Origin: Siphonodentalium dalli
Lineage: Eukaryota; Mollusca; Scaphopoda; Gadilida; Siphonodentaliidae
NCBI GenBank assembly: GCA_032622095.1
Contig: CP136064.1
Location: forward strand, 41,441,912-41,505,911
Direction of reading: 5' to 3'
Length of the DNA stretch: 64,000 bases
The position numbers and the translations under genes were made by a program. Of the stretch, positions 47,401 through 62,400 are shown one piece after another. How positions within the stretch are numbered: the stretch's first letter is position 1; each line of letters begins with the position of its first letter. The notes under the pieces were generated by a model. That model saw only the letters and a program-made list of their open reading frames with translations. It did no database searches and had not been told where the DNA came from.

Positions 47401-50400
47401 ATCACCCGAAACTTAGAAAGTGATACCTGCCACCCCCTTGCGATTCGGCAAAATATCAAACATGTTTGATAATCGAGTCCGATTGCTTGCGAGTCTGATT
47501 GCTCAACAAAATAGCCCTGAAGACTTGTGAAATAGGACTCGCGAGCAATAGTGCTTAGCTTGATTGCTCAAGTGTGCGGGGGCCTTAACAGACACAGATA
47601 AAGACACTGGGCCTGTGGAAATAAACCAAGGAGATGTCAGTGATTTCTTTGTTATATGAACTGCCTTCAAATGTGTAACTGTGTATAACTTTCTTCAATT
47701 CAAATGGGCCCCTGTATGTGTGAATAGAACAATAAGACAATAATTATTTAATCAATTAATAATTTTGAAGCGATTGCACTTTACTGACCTGTGTATAATT
47801 GCTACTACCTGTTACAATGCATACAATTATGTATATAGAGTGGGACTTTTCTTGTTCACTGAATGATGCACAGAAAATAGATAATGTAAAATAAACCCCA
47901 CAACCCCAATTTTCCAACAAAATCTGTGATCATCTAGGTATTTATTTTGTATAGCCTATTTTATGTAACATACTAGTTTCTCAATTTTGGCAAACTGAAT
48001 ATTTAATTCACTCTCTATATATTTTCCAGCATTATATTTCCGTAAGATATTTAGAACCCTATCTTCTAATATGTGGGCTGGAATCTCTATGTTCTACATA
48101 ACACAAGGTCTGGCACGTGTTCCCGTCTCTGCCATCATTGATGTTCAGTCAATGCATGATATCAGGTGAGCATGTCTCTACAAAGCCTGCAAATAGTGTG
48201 TCTGTCATTTGCGGAATGAGGTTCCCAGACGTTGAGTTTAGTGATGCTATCCCTCACAGCGGGCAATCACCACCAAATTCACTCTCTGGAGACCTCATTC
48301 TGCTTAGGCCTCATCTTGTGGGATGTATATATAGTCTCAAGTTACATTGTTTCATTTACTTTTTCCCTTCATTTGGGGAACTTCAATCTAGGTCTCTCAT
48401 AGCAGTTGAGCCCTTGGCAGAATGAGGTTTCCAGAGGGTGAATTTGGTGATGCAAGCCCACTGTGAGGGATAGCCTCACTAAATTCACCTTCTGGGGGAC
48501 CTCATTCTGCAAATGACAGACACACTATTTGCAGACTTGCTTCAAAGCAGAACCAAACTAGAGGTATCAAATTCAGAGAAGACACTTTTATTTGCACTAA
48601 TCTGCGTTGTTTCTATTCTGTTTGCAGTCCTCGAAATTTTAGCCACAGCAATAAACAATGCTGGGAAATGCAGTGGGATCATATGGAATATAACATGCCA
48701 CAGCATTAATTCCCCTTGGGGGGGGGGGGGGGGGGGTTCCTAATTTCGAGGGCTGGTTTTGATATACACAAATAGCAGAGAGCCATTTCTTCATATTTTT
48801 TTTTAACATTCCTCCAAATGAATAATAGACAATTCCAATGTATACTAATGGGAGAATCCATTGAGTATAGAAATGGTTAATCAATTACTTCAAATCATTT
48901 CTTTTGAACAATCAAGCTGCCCCAATACTCTCAGTTTCATATTCAATTCCGAAAGTACCAAGGCACTTGCATTTAATTAATGATGGCCTTTAATTATGAT
49001 GTAGGTATTCTTCTTTATGTTATATTTTTATTACAGGGATGTGCTCACAAGACATGTTGATTCTATGGAGTTGTACATCCGTGAAGCTATTCAATGTTTC
49101 CTCATTGACACGTTCATCAACCTCGTTGATAAGGTGAGCATTTGCATGTTAACTTTCTCGATTTAGACAGGAGTCTTGTTTGGCCCATGGGAAAAATTTG
49201 ACACCAAGAGAAGCAATTTCCTTGCATCTGAGGGTTCATTGCCTATTAAAAAAAACCATTTACATATTTACTTTTTAACTTGGTTGATAAGTTCTGAAGT
49301 TCAAGCAGTGAAAATATTTTATGTTTTCATGAAAGAGGGAATTTTCACATATGATATAAATCTCACAATTACTCTACTAACAGAGATTGTCAATATAATG
49401 ACTCCTGCTGTTACTAAATCGGGATTTTCTGATATAATACACGACCCACAGGCCACAGGGGGTTCACTTTCATTATTTGTTTCAACAAGACCCTTATCGA
49501 CAACATCGGGTCAGTTTTCCGTGTGAAAAAAAGATGAAATTTTTCCTGTTCTTTTGGATATTGGGCAGTCGTCTTTTATGCATTGAAGTGTAACTAGTTG
49601 CGTCTTTATTATGTAATTTGTCTGTTCTAATTATCTTTTTGGAACACATATGAAACAAACTTCTTAGTGAATTTTTTTTCAACAAAAAATACACATTCAG
49701 ATGCTTGTATTTTGGGCACTCTGTTTACCGGCTGTAATTTGTTGTAATTTAAAAGCCTGCTGCCATAATACTCTCAATGAAAACAAGCTGCTACGTAATC
49801 AGCCTGGGGTAATTAATAGCCACCCGACTATCCAAACATAGCTTATTTTATTACGCCTCTTATTCAATTATATTAGCAGGAACACAAAGAAAAACATGTA
49901 CTTTTACTAACCGCTGCATCATATTCACCCAGCAAAAACTAATATTTATTTCACCCATAGTGATAAAAAGACATGACGACATCTCAAATATCCTGTATAA
50001 TAACAGTGAATCAGCTGGAATATGACATGTTCAGTGGCACGTGATTTCTGGAAGAATGCAATGGTGACAATGACAATTTATTCCTGAATGTATGGAAATT
50101 CCACTTTGCATTTTATGCTTTGGACAATAATTCCCTTTCAAAGAACAAGTGTTTGTGATTTGAAGTTAATGAATCCCCAGTTGAGAACTATTTAGTTTTT
50201 CATTAAGCCCGATAACTTCAACAAACATGAACTGATTTCTATAATTTTTAGTGCACAATTTGCTTGCCTCGCTGTCTCAAATTAGTGTGAAATAAGATTT
50301 TTTTTGCCTAAGTTATGGCCTTTAGTTTGTGAAATTTTGGTCTGTTCTGCTGAACAGTGCTGATGTATTTAACCATTATTTGAATGACTGATCTTACAGA

Positions 50401-53400
50401 GGAGAGAATTGCAGAGGTCCGCAGTATTTGGGTTCCGTCCTGCATATGTTTGAACTGCCACCATTGGTGCAACCTCTTGTTGCTTTATGAATTGGAAGTT
50501 TGTAATTTTACTTTCAAAATTAAATTCAATTAGACAAAACTGTTATTTTTAGGAATTCTGGCAGAATCTCGATATCTCTCAATTTGGGTCAAACAAATCA
50601 CTGAAACCGATTCTATAGATTACTTAACAATTGCAGTACTTTAATCCTTTCTATAATAAATGGATTCTCCCAAAGTTCCAATCAGTCATAAAAGTATACA
50701 TTGGAATGGCCTATTGTTCATTTGTTGGGGCGTTCAGGATAAATTAGCAGATGACACTCAGACGAAAAGATAATATTATCACTGAAGGATTCATATTGAT
50801 TGGTGGGAAATGTTCAGATAATAAGTTCAACAAACCAGCTAGGGTTATTTGTTGAACTTATTATCTGAACATTTCCTCATGAACTACTCATTAATGAGTA
50901 TTTGGGATAGAAAGTGTTATTTCATAAAATTGTCTATGGGTCCATTAATTTGATAATTCCTGGGGTGGGAGGGGGGGGGGGTGGGGAATGGTGAAACAAA
51001 AAGCCCTTCTTCCTCATACAGTTTTTCATTACATGAGAACACAGATATTTATTTCTATTTTGGCCCAAGTGGAAACATAAAACTTCCATGGTAGATATCC
51101 ATACACATTTGTTGATTGAAGCCTGAGTGTTTGAAGCCAGTTCAGTCCCTCCATATAAGTTTGAACACCTGCATCATGTCACATGACGTTAGTTTCACTC
51201 TGACATCTGGTGTCTGCTGCTTTAATTACAAGTGTCAGCTATCTGAAGACTTGTAACTTTCAGCTTGTGACATGAGATTTAGGGTTTTAGTTCCTGCACC
51301 CGGTTCTTGGGACCAAATCTATTTAACCCTTTCAGTGCCAGGTCCGATTTTTGTATCAACCCATATACCCTGTGCCAATGCATTCTCTTATATATGCGAG
51401 TCGACCTTAGGTCGCCTCGCATATATAAGAGAATGCATTGGCCTAACAATTTTTCATCATTTGTTATTATTTTTTACAATTTTAATAATTTTTTCTTATA
51501 TTCTTTAACTCTTTCAGTATTTTGTAGGTTTAGTGCCAGGAATCTTACGTTTTTCATGGGCATAAAAATTATTACTATGAATACTTGGTGATAGTTTTGA
51601 GTTATAACATGCCCCTAAGGTATTACCCAGTTTGTTTTTAAATTCGCTATAGCATGCTTAAGCATACCGAAAAAAATCTATAAAAAAAAAAAAAATTTTA
51701 CAGACCATAAATTAGGGCCGATGAGATCGGCCCCTGGCACTGAAAGAGAGGACATGTTGTTATAACTGGAGGTCTTGAACCCTAAATGCATCTTTAAATA
51801 AGAGTTAAGATCTGCAGGTCACATCTATTAACTTTGCTAAACAACTCATGTTTATTAAAGGGCAAAACAAATTGAAATGTCTGGTATGTGTTAGAAGTCA
51901 GAAAAAATAGGGTCTGTTGGTAGCTAGGTTTAAATTTTATTTTTTAAATGTATTTTGACATATTCCCAAAGCTTTTGATGGCTCCTGCAAGATTAAGACA
52001 ATATTAATTTAGATTTTTGTCATATAATCTGTAATAAACACAATTCTATCCTCATATAATCTGTAATAAAAACAATGCTTTGATAGAAAACAGCCTATTC
52101 TGAGAATATTAATTTTTTTTTTTTTTATAACAGATTTCAGAAAAAAAAATTGAAAACCAAGGAAAATCATGAAGAAAAAAACTACTTAAATTTGCTATCA
52201 AATATAATAAATATATTAATAAATTATATTATTGCCTTCTAGGAGAACATCAGCATTCTAGACTTTGTTACAACAATCATAGCAGCCAAAAAGCATGGGT
52301 GCCTTTTAAGGGGAACTACTATTTGGAAGAATGTAACATGTCAGTTGCAGGCATTGATCGATGATGTGAAGGGAAGTACAAGTTCCTGGTCTTACAACAG
52401 TATACATATTGAAGTTGAAACCTCTACGAATGATAAAGTGTTTAATGGAAAGGAAGGTAATCATAATTTATGCCAGTCTAGTTGGACTCAAGTAATGTTT
52501 TTGCTCCGTATATCTGTTTATCCCTCCTTCCACACTAGCTTGTTGTGCAAATTATTTATTTTAAATCCATATATATCCTTAATTTGCATTCGTTGTGGTT
52601 TTTTTTTGTAAACCAAACTATTATATTAGAACAATGCTGAAAATTGACTTCTTGCAAACCAATTCCCCCTTACTACGCCCACACTATTACATCTACAAAA
52701 TAGCAAATTTTCTTTTCTCTGATATACCTTAGATATTAACAGAGTAATAAATAGCAGGTTTCATCCATTAATGTTTTCCAGAGTAACAGCCGTTATTGAG
52801 TAATGGGACCTGGTGTGAAAATGGATATTACACTTTGCATGACTAAATTCCACCGGCACACATAGGCCACATCCCTCATCCGATCGTCACCAAACTGTAG
52901 ATTGATCTTGGGGTGGCTTCTAGATGGGAGCTGTCAATTTTTCCCCCAAAAATGTAACACTGCTGCTTCAGTGGAATTACCGATAAATGTCCAATTAGTC
53001 CAATAAGATACCAAAGTTTAATCAAAACTTAAACGGCAAACATTGGAAAAGGTCAAAGCATTGAAAACAAATTCTGAAAATCATATGAAGATTAAAGTAT
53101 TTGAACTTCCATGTACTACACAATTTTCGATGTTTGTTGACTCCAGTATGGATAAAATTATCAGAACCAAAGTTGGTATGTGTGTTTTTCATCCAAAAAT
53201 ACAGGCCAAGTTCAATTATGAGTTCTGTACAATTATTTTTTAACACAAGTTACGGCCCTTTTTATACCCCCCGCAACGAAGTTAGGGGGGGGTATACTGG
53301 AGTCAGCTTGTCCGTCCGTCCGTCGGCGTCCGTCCATCGGCGTCGTCCGTCGTCGGCGTCGTCCGTCCGTGGACACAAATTTGTCCGGAGTTTTTCTCAG

Positions 53401-56400
53401 TCGTTTTTTGATCAATTTCCGTGAAACTTGGCACAGACATCAACCACCATGGGAACCTGTGCACCTGCGATTATGACGTCTGTTGGACTTTTTTTAGTGG
53501 AGTTATCCCCCTTTTTCGACTTAGAAAATTTTCACAACATGTATACTTTTGTCCGAGCTTTTATTCCTACATTTTTCAGTCAATTTTTTTAAAACGTGGC
53601 ACAGATATTTAGTACCATGGGAACTTGTGCACTTGCGATTATGACGTCTGTCCGACATTTTTTGGCGGAGTTATCCCCCTTTTTTTATTTAGAAACATTT
53701 TTTGCAACATTCATAATTTTGTCCGAGCTTTTATTCCTACATTTTTCGGTCAATGTTTTTTAATCTTGGCACTAATATTTAGTACCATGGGAACCTGTGC
53801 ACCTGCGATTATGACGTCTGTCCGACATTTTTTGGTGGAGTTATTCCCCTTTTACAACTTAGAAATTTTTTCGCAACATACATAATTTTGTCCAAGCTTT
53901 TATTCCTACATTTTTCGGTCAATAGGTTTAAGATTAGGGTTATGGTTGTACACCTGCAATGGGAACTGTTATTTTATTATTTTAACTAAATGTTTACTGA
54001 CATGTGAAACATCTTAGTATTTTAAAAACAGGGGGGTATCCGTAGTCCCATTGGGACTGTCATACCTCTAGTTAAACTTAGAATTCACCTGATTTAATAA
54101 AATTTTAGATGTCAACTAACAGGCATAAATAGCCATGCCCCAGCTAATCGCTTGTTACCAAATTTGGATCATGACTTCTACTAATGAATCTCTTGGATGA
54201 CTTTGAAAAAAAGTCCTGCCTGAAAGTTTTTTTCAGGAATTATGCCTTCCGGAATGTTTACTCGGTGTCTATTTCACTAAGTGTGACTTCTTTGACAAAC
54301 ATTATACGATTTTGATAAAATTTGGTTTGTGTGTTCTACTCAAGCACACAAATCGACAACAGTTCCTCTGATGTGTACCTCTTGTTTTTTCTTGGTCCAA
54401 TAATTCTACTTTTGTCTTTACTTTTAGCTATTTCCAGAGATGACTTGACAGCATTGAGTACTATGTTAGTTCTGCTCATGGACGCCGACAGTTCAGCTTT
54501 TAACTCAGCAGTGCAGCGAATTCTGCAGAAAATAATTCTCACACTACAGTCTGTTAACACCCACGCTTACATGTCGTCGCATCAGGCTGATAAGAGCATA
54601 CGCCTCTTACTTAATCTCCTTCATCAAAGTGGTAGGTCATTCTCATCTTTACTAGATAATGTAAGATCTGCATTCTCATTGGTAGATATTCAAACATAAA
54701 TAAATAATTATACCCCCACTTTTCGATGCGGTCATTTGGATTTCAAATTTGAATCCATCGGCACACCCTGAAGTCCATATTTATTGGAGCAATATTTTAA
54801 GAATTACAGGCATGTTTAGGATCACCTCATGATGGGAGCTATAGAATATGAACGATTTTCGATGTAAAACATGGCCGCTGGAAGCTATCTTAGACTTTAC
54901 TCTTTACATCATTTTAGCATATCCCTCACCCGATCATCACCAAACTTCATATGGATCACCGGGGTGACCTCTAGATGGGTACTTACCATTTTTTCCGATT
55001 TCTGTTAAAAAACATGGTGACTGTCACTGGCCATCTTGGATTTTACTCTTTGTGTGACGAAATACTTTAGCCCACCTAACAGATCACATTTCTCATCCGA
55101 TTGTCTCCAAACTTCATATGGATCTTCGGGGATGAGAACTTTATTTTGGTCTATCGGATCGAAACCAAATTTCATATGTGAGTGTATCATCTCAAAAAAC
55201 ATGCCAAGTTTGAATATGGGTTCGGTCTGGCCATTTTTGCTGGATTTATGGCCCCTTTTCGACTTAGAATCTGTCCGACTGTCTGTTCAGAAAGATTCTG
55301 GATGAGAACTTTATTTTGGGCTATCGGATAAAAACCAAATTTGGTATGTAAGTTTATCAGCGCAAAACACAGGTCAAGTTCGAATATGAGTTTTGTCTGC
55401 CCATTTTTGCCAGAATTATTGCCCCTTTTTTACTTCGATTTTTGTCTTTTTGAGGTTTCCAGATGATAACTTTAGTTTCTGTGATCGGATCTGAACCAAA
55501 ATTGGTATGTGAGCTCATCAGCTCCAAATACAGGTCAAGTTATAATATACGTTTGGTCCACCATTTTTGCCAGAGTTATGGTCCTTGTTGACTTAGAATT
55601 TGCTGATTATTTTGGTTTCCGGAGGATAACTTTAGTTTTTGTAATCTGATTGTTTTTAAATTTGATGTGTGGATTAACCAGATGAAGATACAGGAGAAGT
55701 TTGAATTTGGGTTTTGTCCGCCTATTTTTGCTGGAATTATGGTCCTTGTCGACTCATAATTTGCCGATTATTTTGGATTCCTGATGATAACTTTACGTTT
55801 AGTTATCTGATAGTATTTAAATTCAGCTGAATCTCTTGATATTTGGTACGTGGTTCAAATTTCAGAAGACAAAGGCCAAGTTTAAATTTGGTCATGGTCC
55901 AATGAATTTTGACAGAGTTAAAAAAAGGTATCCTTACTGAAAAGCCACATTTTCGAGGGACATGTGGTCAGTGACCTTTTGATTTGATTTACTTGAGTTA
56001 TGGCCCTTACGTGATACGGTTATTTAGTTCGTTCATTTTTAGTGATTCTCTGTCGAACAGATTCACTCTTATGGGCAAAAAACTCGACCAGAGCCATCTT
56101 TGATGTGCAACCCTTGTTATCTAATCAAACAATAGGGCCAAGTGATTAATAGTGGTATAATGCTATGCACCTTTTGATGAAAATTTACAATGAACATAAA
56201 AAAAACGGGCACCTCAGGCGCCTCCCTTGTCACTGAGATTTTCTTTTAAAAAGCCTCGTCAAACATTTTTAAAAATATTTTCTGTCAGACATATTGGATT
56301 TGAACAACAAATATGAGGTTTTTTTTATTCTGGATTATATTTTCCAGATTTTGAGAAAAAAAAATTTAAATAAATAACCTCCCTCCCTCATCTCAAAATT

Positions 56401-59400
56401 GAAATCTAATTGCCTGAGAACATTTGATATTTTAATTTAGTAGCCTCTGTTATGACAAATTTTAATAGATAATGAAATGGAATTATATTGATGTTTCTAA
56501 ATGTTGCATTGCTGGTAAATTTACCGAATTATTTATTTGTTATAGATGGACTTAAAGAAGAAACATGCTGCTTTGCACAGACATTCCGTGTTTGTCAGGA
56601 TCATGTTTTGCAGTTTATTGCCAGGCGAATTAATGAGAGCACTCTTGAGGTGAATATTGTCTGAAGTGTCATAGTTACAATATTATAAACTTAATACAAA
56701 TACAACTTCTTCCTTATCCAACGATTAGCCAACAATATGTTTGTTAACCCTTCCATGTTTGGAGCTTCCTGAAATTTTGCGAAAACCCTGTGCCAATGCA
56801 ATCTCTTATATTGACCTAACAATATTTACCTTATTTTAAGCCAGCGAATTCTCTTATATATGCGAATCTCCCTATGGGAGACCCACATATATGAGAATGC
56901 ATTGGCACATGATCTTTAATGTTGCACCAGCACAGCTCCCATCGTGGAAGGGTTAATATTTATTATTAAGAAAATAGATGTTCATTCTGCAAACAATTAA
57001 GAAATAATCTTGAACTCCTAAGCTAATTACACAGTTTAAAGACATCATACCAAAAGTTATAAATCTCAAAGCCATTTATAAAGAGTTTGTGATTCAGCAT
57101 GATGCCTTTAAAGTATGTAATTATATTAGTCTCAAATTAACATTGTTTTTAGTTACTTTTTCCCTTCTGGGAAGTTTATATAGCCATAATTTGCAGAAGA
57201 TAAAATGAATGTATAATCGAGATGCCCAATGGGTGAACATCACCAACTTCAACTGGGGAAATTCAATCTGATCCTAGGTCTCCCATAGCAGTTGAGGCCT
57301 AAGCAGAATGAGGTACCCAGAGGGTGAATTTGGTGATGATAGCCTGCCGTGTGGGATGGCGTCACTAAATTCACCCTCTGGGGACCTCATTCTGCAAATA
57401 TGATAAAATGTTGTTCATATTTTGTTTTCTTCACCTCTCAAGTATGATGATGTCTTAGTTTGGTTTCTGATATCTGTTATTTAGGTTGATGACCTTGTTA
57501 TCAAGGATGACTACGCCAACTTTTTGCGAAGATCATTGTCTTGTTTATGTGCAGATAAAACAGAGGATATTTCTTCCTTCTTCAGAAGCCTCATAAAAGG
57601 AATTATGAAAACAGCAGATGGAACTGTAAGTTATAGTCATGTTTAACCCTTTCATGACGGGAGCTTCCTGAAATTTTTGAAAAACCTGTGCCAATGCATT
57701 CTCTTATATATGCGAGTCTCCCATAGGGAGCCTCGCATATTTTAGAGAATACATTGGCCTAACAATATTTACCTTGACCTTGTCCCAGTGAATCGTCTTA
57801 TATATGTGAGGCTCCGTATGGGAGACTCGTATATATAAGAGAATGCACTGGCACAGGATCTTTAATGCTATGCCAGCACAGCTCCCGTAACAGATTGACC
57901 CTCACATAGTATAGTTGTAAGACCAAGATAGAGATATTTAGTCTGCAATCACTAAGTGATATAAATTACTATGAAGATTTGTCAGATGCAATTGAAACAA
58001 TTCTGTGTGTCTGTAGCAGGCAAAAATATCTCACATGTAAAACTTGGAAATAGTTATTGTCAACCTGAGCCTGTATATATCTTGACAGCAAATAATAGGA
58101 AGGGTTTTATTTTTTATTTGATCCAATGATTTGTTGCCACGCCGATTGTCATAGCGATTTTAAACAAATATTGCTGATGTGAAAGATTCCCAAGATATAC
58201 CTTTTACAACCCAACACTGAAATCTTTTTTTTTTTAAATATGAGTCAGATGCCATTATTAGTAAATCCTTACCCATAGTAAATCTCGAATCAGATGCTTT
58301 AAAATTTAGATACATTATTTAGTTAGCAAAACCACAAAAACATCGTTGGTAATGACTCAATTCTGTAGATTTCATTTTATTTATCAATGTAAGTAGGTAA
58401 ATAAACAAAAAAATTATTTCACAAATTATCTATAGTTTGAATATGATATAGAGACTATCAGTCTTTCATCATATAATTTTTTCTGTTCATGGTCATACAG
58501 ATGTCACCAAAATAATCAAATCATCAGCCCCTTCACTTTGGCAACATATTGTTTTAAAATAGTTATATATATTAGGTTATTTCTGATGGCAGAATGCTGA
58601 CAGTGATCTACTGGGAACCTTTATGGGTGTGTATTTGCTGGGTGATGCTTCCCAATTCATGATTACTGAGAACACAGAACTGATTCGACCAATCAAACAG
58701 CTGATTGCAGATTGTGCACTAGAACTACTAAAAATAGATTCCCGGGATGTCGGTGCTATAAGGTATATAGTCTTTAACCTTCTTCACACACAAATGGATT
58801 TTTATCCCCCGCCAAATTGAAAATTTGAGTGGGATATATGAATGGGTTCCGTCCGTCTGTCCGTCGTACCGTCCCGAATTTGTAAGAGTAATAACTTGAA
58901 CAAATGTCAACGGATTTCATAGATTTATGGTATATGAGTTCACCTGACCATTACCTAGAATGAGTTCGCAAGCCAGGTCCGGCCGGATATTTTTACAGGA
59001 GTTATTGGACTTTGTTTATTTTTTTGTCGAAATTACCAAATAGCAAATAGACGACGTCACAGGGCTCATTTCCACAAATCTCAACGGATTTCAAAGATAT
59101 TTGGTATATGAGTTCACTTGACCAGTATCTAGAACGAGTTCGCAAACCAGGTCCAGCCAGATATTTTAAGAGGACTTATTGGACTTTGTTTATTTTTTTG
59201 TGTGCAAATGGACGACGTCACATGGCTAATGTCCACAAATGTCAGTACCTAAAATGAGTTTGCAAGCCAGGCTTTTTGACAAAATCCCACCTCTTGTTTA
59301 GCACATACTGAGAACGCAAACATTATTGAGAATGCACTCTCCCAACTGCACAATTCGGCGGGGGATACCGCCGTCTGCGACTGCTTGTTTCATTTAGTTC

Positions 59401-62400
59401 ACAGTGTATACCTCAGATTGGTCTTTTCTTAATTTGCTGGAATATTCATATATTTGAGACACAGCACAGGCAGAGAAACACCATATTGATTCCCATTCCT
59501 TCATTTTTAGGAATGCTTAAACAGTTAGTTAAACAAACATTCTTAGTTTGTTGGTTGAACTTATTAGATGAATATCTCTACAATTGAATGTACGGGTATC
59601 ACTACTACCAATCAATATCCTGCTATCAAAGAGTTGAATAGGGGTCATTAGACTGTACTTAATTCTAGCATTTTAGGGGCATCTCATAAAAACACTCAGA
59701 TTTCCTACAACTGAAGAAGAAATTTATGTTAATCCTGGGAGCTAAATACAATCCTTTCTTATAGTTGTTGTTGTTTCCATATTTTGTATCATTGTTCATG
59801 AGAGAGTAAGCCATTTTATGCAGATATTTCATATTTGATGTGGTTGCAAGCTTCTGTGGTAAGCCGGGATGAGTGTTGCTCATGAAGCATAATCATAGCA
59901 GTTAGGTGTCCGTCTGTATAATACCACTTTTAAATGTACCGTCACATATATATTTTTTAGCTCAAAAGAATTTGCAGGGGAACTGACTTCAGCGTTCATT
60001 TGTGGACAGTGGCAGTGCGTTCATCTTATGCATACTGTATGCAGCCAATCAGAAGACTTGTATCCTGTTGCTATGGAAGCACTTGATTTATGTGGCACAC
60101 CTGCGAACATACCTATCATCCATTGTCTGAAGTACGAAATAGCTAAGGTAATTATCTAACATGGTTATAATATTGAGAAAATCTTTTTGAAATCAGGTGA
60201 TTCATTTAAATAAGGCATTCATGCACCTTCATGGATGAATAAATATATGCATCCAAAATTGAATTTCTTCATTGCATTATGCCTCAAACCCATGCATGCA
60301 TACACTGTCAATCGTTTAGCTGTTAAAACAGCACAGGTTTTAACCAGGTCTAAGTTAGTATTTACATCACAAAGCGCTTCAACACAAAACGCTTTTGTCA
60401 TAATTTTATCGATTTGATGCACTTTCTCGTTTGTTTGCACTTAAGTAGGCCTTTACCAAATTAACTGATCACTATAGCACAGAATCATCATTGTTGAAAC
60501 AGAATCATCTGTTCGGGATGGGAATCTAAGTATCATTTTACTATAATCCCGATACAGCATATTTGATCTTACCATGTTATTAAGTATGACAAGTAACTTG
60601 TCTTACATTCAGGACCAACATTGTTAAAGACTTAAAATTTGAAGTTAACACTCTATAACTCCTTTATAAATAGGAAAAATACACTTACTTAGAACACCTT
60701 ATATTGTTTCTACACTCACTGCAGTTATTCCTGCTGTTGATGGTAATTATTAGGTCACTTGTCAAGTTGAAATTTGGAGAAAAATAAAAACTTAATCTGT
60801 TTCACCAATATATTTCCTCACCTTGGAATCAGGATGTTAGGTTAAAAATAAATAGTCCATTATTCAATGCTACAAGCAGCCAATGATGAACTTACTCTGC
60901 AGAAAAAGTATATATTCAAAATCACTTATTTTCAGGAAATTCACAGTAATGACGAGGATGTGATTTTAAAGACATTTGACTTTGTTTATGCACTTGTGAA
61001 GGAACAGAGCAAATCAATACACTACATTACTGTGCTGGAGGCATTCGTAGACATGGCTTACCAGTCTGTGTTTCTACAGGCAACAGATAACTCTGGTATA
61101 ACCATCTTTCTCAAACAGGTTTGCCTTAATTCTTATATTCTATTTTATTGAAAAATTATTGAGTTGTTATATGTTCAACGGACATGGCTCATTCGAGATT
61201 ACAAATTTTGTCTATGTAATTTGGAAAGAGGTATAAGATAGGTTGAAAAATACAAATCAATTTGATTTACCATCTTCATATGCTCTGAAAAATACTTGCC
61301 ATGGTCAAACCCATTTTCCAGCTGTTTTAAATTTTTCGCAAATGAGTGAAATAAACGCTCATTATTTCTACCATATTGGGAATGGACTGACATGAAAAAC
61401 TCTTTTCTGTTCCATGTCATGCAAATGGCTGAGTTTTTTTTGGACCTGTTTCAAGTTGTATTATATATCACTTCAATGTGTCTTTCTGGGTTGTATTATG
61501 CTCGGAGAAAGGTAGTTAAAGTATTTATCAACCTATTTTAAAACCGAGAAAAATTCAAGAGCAAATATTATAAGGTATAGTTTGGAGCACAAGCTGCCAT
61601 GTGGCTTTAACCCTTTACCCAACAGAACGGTCCTGTGCCAATGCATTCGCTTATATATGCGAGTCGACCATAGGTCGCCTCGCATACATAAGAGAATGCA
61701 TTTGCTTAACACATTAAAAATTATAAAATTGTTAAAGAATGTAAGAAAAAATGGTAAAAAGTGTTAAAAAAAGATTTTTTTTAGGCCAATGCATTCTCTT
61801 ATATATGTGAGGCGACCTATGGTCGACTCGCATATATAAGAGAATGCATTGGCACAGGGCATAACTGTAACTATCACAATGTGGTCAAGGAGCCGGTTCC
61901 AATGATATCCATATTTGTATGGTTCTATTGAGACAGACCGAAGATATTTTAGGCTGTTGAATCTTTATTTGGCCGGTTTTGGCCGGTTTGTTGGGTAAAG
62001 GGTTAAACAGTTGTAAATGTGTGCCTGTAGTTGGAATTAAATCCATATTCTTTTGAATTTTAACTACAATTTTACAAATTTTATTGACAAGTAGATGTTC
62101 ACTGCATTGTTGCGGAAAGTGTCTTTTGAGACACATGTCAGGCTGATTCCCAAACTCAAGCACACTGTTCTTCACGAGAGTGATGCTATTATCAGCATCA
62201 TAATTCAGAGTGTAACTTTATGCTGGGTCAGACATAAATGAAAATATATGAGTCAAAATTTTTAAAGTTCTATTTTTTTCTCAATCTTAGCTAGCTTTGG
62301 ATCTTCTGGTTGAAAGTGAGAGCAGAAATGGAGTGGGATATGTGATCACTAAGAAGATATGCTGCCAATTTATTAAACCAGAGTTGTTTGAACATTCACA

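Noticed and set aside
49176-49526. 116-codon ORF in TARBP1 intron 7 as an extra exon
   Set aside because: No acceptor or donor with fitting phase, and exons 7 and 8 already join in frame with family-consistent sequence.
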